Origin: Sporomusaceae bacterium
GTDB lineage: Bacteria; Bacillota; Negativicutes; DSM-13327
Length of the DNA stretch: 5,868 bases
Direction: 5' to 3'
Assembly: GCA_027492445.1 (NCBI GenBank)
Contig: JAPUES010000199.1
Coordinates: forward strand, 2,463-8,330
Position numbers and translations under genes: made by a program. Below, in pieces: positions 4,716 to 5,868 of this stretch. The notes under the pieces were generated by a model. The model had not been told where the DNA came from, searched no databases, and saw nothing but the letters and a program-made list of their open reading frames with translations. Positions within the stretch are counted from its first letter, which is position 1, and each line of letters starts with the position of its first letter.

Positions 4716-5855
4716 TTATAATCTATTGCCTACTTTCAGTAGACGACACATCCTAGCGGTAGCCCTTGCAATCAAGCACTCTCCTTTTTCCATGCATTCC
4801 TCTAAGGTTATAGGCTGCTCTGTAATACTCATTAAGGCATCAATACCATGATCAAGCACTTCATCAGCCCCATTACCTAAGCCCCCTGATATACAGACTA
4901 CAGGGATATCATATTTTTTCGCCAACTTTGCCACTCCAACAGGGGCCTTGCCATAAGCCGTCTGAAAATCTGTTTGTCCTTCACCAGTAATTACAAGCTG
5001 CGCAGTTTTTACCATATCATAAAAATTCATTTTTTCTAATATAATAGCAACGCCAGGTCGTAGTACTGCTTTGGTAAAAAATAAAAGTCCGGCACCAAGA
5101 CCTCCTGCCGCTCCCCCACCTGGATAATCGATAATGTTTTTTCCCGTAACTTCTTGCGCTATTTTTGCATAGTTTTCTAATGCCCGATTAAGCTCATCAA
5201 TCATTTCTAACGTCGCGCCTTTTTGCGGTCCATATACTGCCGACGCCCCTTTAGGCCCACAGAGGGGATTATCCACATCACAGGCCACTACAATCTCCAC
5301 CTCACCTAAGCGACTATCAAGACCACGTAAGTCAATCCTATCTAGCTTAGCCAAGGAACTGCCGCCATAGGGAAGTTCCTGTCCCTTTATATCCAAGAAT
5401 TTCGCCCCTAGACTCTGAGCCATACCCGCCCCACCGTCATTGGTAGCGCTACCGCCAATTCCAATGATTATACTTCGTATTCCCATGTTAAGAGCTGCTT
5501 TTATTAATTCTCCTGTACCATAGGTAGTGGTTATACGTGGATCACGCTGGCCTATGGGTACAAGAGGCAATCCAGAAGCCGCTGCCATTTCAATCACAGC
5601 AGTATTTCCATCCCCAAGAACTCCCCAGAAAGCTTCTACCGGTTCTCCTAAGGGCCCAGTCACTGTCTCATAGATAATCCTTCCTCCCGTAGCAGCAACC
5701 ATGGCCGCTACCGTCCCCTCACCCCCATCTGCTATCGGCATTTTAAGGACTTTGGCATTAGGAAATACTGTTAGAATTCCACTTTCCATAGCATTGGCAA
5801 CCTTTAGGGCAGCTACACTGCCTTTATAAGAATCAGGAGCTACAACAATACGCAT
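4716..5855 (-). CDS. garK: Glycerate kinase, class II (GarK/GlxK family)
   Basis: This ATP-dependent cytoplasmic enzyme phosphorylates D-glycerate; E. coli GarK yields 2-phosphoglycerate, feeding lower glycolysis. The 379 aa match the family length (GarK 381). Motifs in order are APDSYKGS (6-13), IADGGEGT (41-48), TGPLGE (66-71), IEMAAASGL (88-96), YGTGELI (112-118), GIGGSATNDGGAGM (132-145), CDVDNPLCG (192-200), GPQKGA (209-214), GGGAAGGLGAG (246-256), TGEGQTD (290-296) and GKAPVGVAKLAKKY. All expected blocks are intact; GEGQTD replaces the GEGRID of E. coli, a conservative variant. The reading frame extends upstream to a GTG at 5864, but that GTG overlaps the ribosome binding site AGGAG (5868-5864), which sits 8 nt from the ATG at 5855-5853, so the ATG is chosen. 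Only 13 nt of upstream DNA are visible, so promoter and operon partners are unknown. Confidence 0.96.
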   Translation of the reverse strand: MRIVVAPDSYKGSVAALKVANAMESGILTVFPNAKVLKMPIADGGEGTVAAMVAATGGRIIYETVTGPLGEPVEAFWGVLGDGNTAVIEMAAASGLPLVPIGQRDPRITTTYGTGELIKAALNMGIRSIIIGIGGSATNDGGAGMAQSLGAKFLDIKGQELPYGGSSLAKLDRIDLRGLDSRLGEVEIVVACDVDNPLCGPKGASAVYGPQKGATLEMIDELNRALENYAKIAQEVTGKNIIDYPGGGAAGGLGAGLLFFTKAVLRPGVAIILEKMNFYDMVKTAQLVITGEGQTDFQTAYGKAPVGVAKLAKKYDIPVVCISGGLGNGADEVLDHGIDALMSITEQPITLEECMEKGECLIARATARMCRLLKVGNRL

Positions 5856-5863
5856 CTTAATCA

Positions 5864-5868
5864 CTCCT
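5864..5868 (-). promoter_or_regulatory. Ribosome binding site that fixes the glycerate kinase start
   Basis: AGGAG on the minus strand at the very edge of the window lies 8 nt before ATG 5855-5853. The alternative GTG start at 5864-5862 shares a base with this site and would have no Shine-Dalgarno at usable distance, and the protein family begins with the short M-R/K-I-V-V-A-P-D form. Together these favour the shorter protein. Confidence 0.85.

Noticed and set aside
5853..5864. GTG start giving a glycerate kinase three residues longer
   Set aside because: The GTG overlaps the AGGAG ribosome binding site, and the family N-terminus starts at the downstream methionine.

Overview
All the genes in this window lie on the minus strand, so it reads from right to left. 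The organism looks like a low-to-moderate-GC Gram-positive-lineage bacterium (Bacillota). The HPr keeps the regulatory serine used by HPr kinase. The mannose-family PTS has separate EIIA and EIIB proteins. Its operon is preceded by a near-perfect sigma-54 (-24/-12) promoter, the arrangement known for LevR/ManR-controlled mannose-class PTS operons of Firmicutes. A Negativicutes- or Clostridia-type host would fit, but nothing here fixes the genus.

Right part (5855 down to 4716): a complete class II glycerate kinase (GarK/GlxK family). The reported ORF can be opened at a GTG, but the Shine-Dalgarno sequence places the true start at the ATG at 5855-5853. A 75-bp gap with a candidate extended -10 promoter follows.

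Middle part (4640 down to 3229): a strikingly AT-rich gene for a 358-aa protein that resembles the NA37/YejK nucleoid-associated family, then a 99-aa helical, charged hypothetical protein. They are 35 bp apart and probably co-transcribed. They do not obviously belong to the metabolism of their neighbours.

Left part (about 3061 down to 1): a 230-bp regulatory gap, then a tight operon encoding EIIA, EIIB, EIIC and EIID of a mannose-class PTS, then HPr, then the N-terminal 74 codons of Enzyme I, which runs off the left edge. If EI is intact outside the window, this one transcript supplies every protein of the phosphorelay: PEP to EI to HPr (His14) to EIIA (His9) to EIIB (His14) to sugar entering through EIIC/EIID. 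EIIC and EIID strongly resemble E. coli ManY and ManZ, so mannose, glucose or an amino sugar is the most likely type of substrate.

The most informative non-coding element is the gap at 2999-3228. It holds the sigma-54 promoter (3046-3061) about 48 bp upstream of the EIIA start. Two sets of short direct repeats and an inverted repeat lie 100-165 bp further upstream, where an enhancer-binding activator would be expected to sit. The activator gene itself is not in the window. No RNA genes, insertion sequences, CRISPR arrays or convincing intrinsic terminators were seen, and I do not find clear evidence of an entirely new system.
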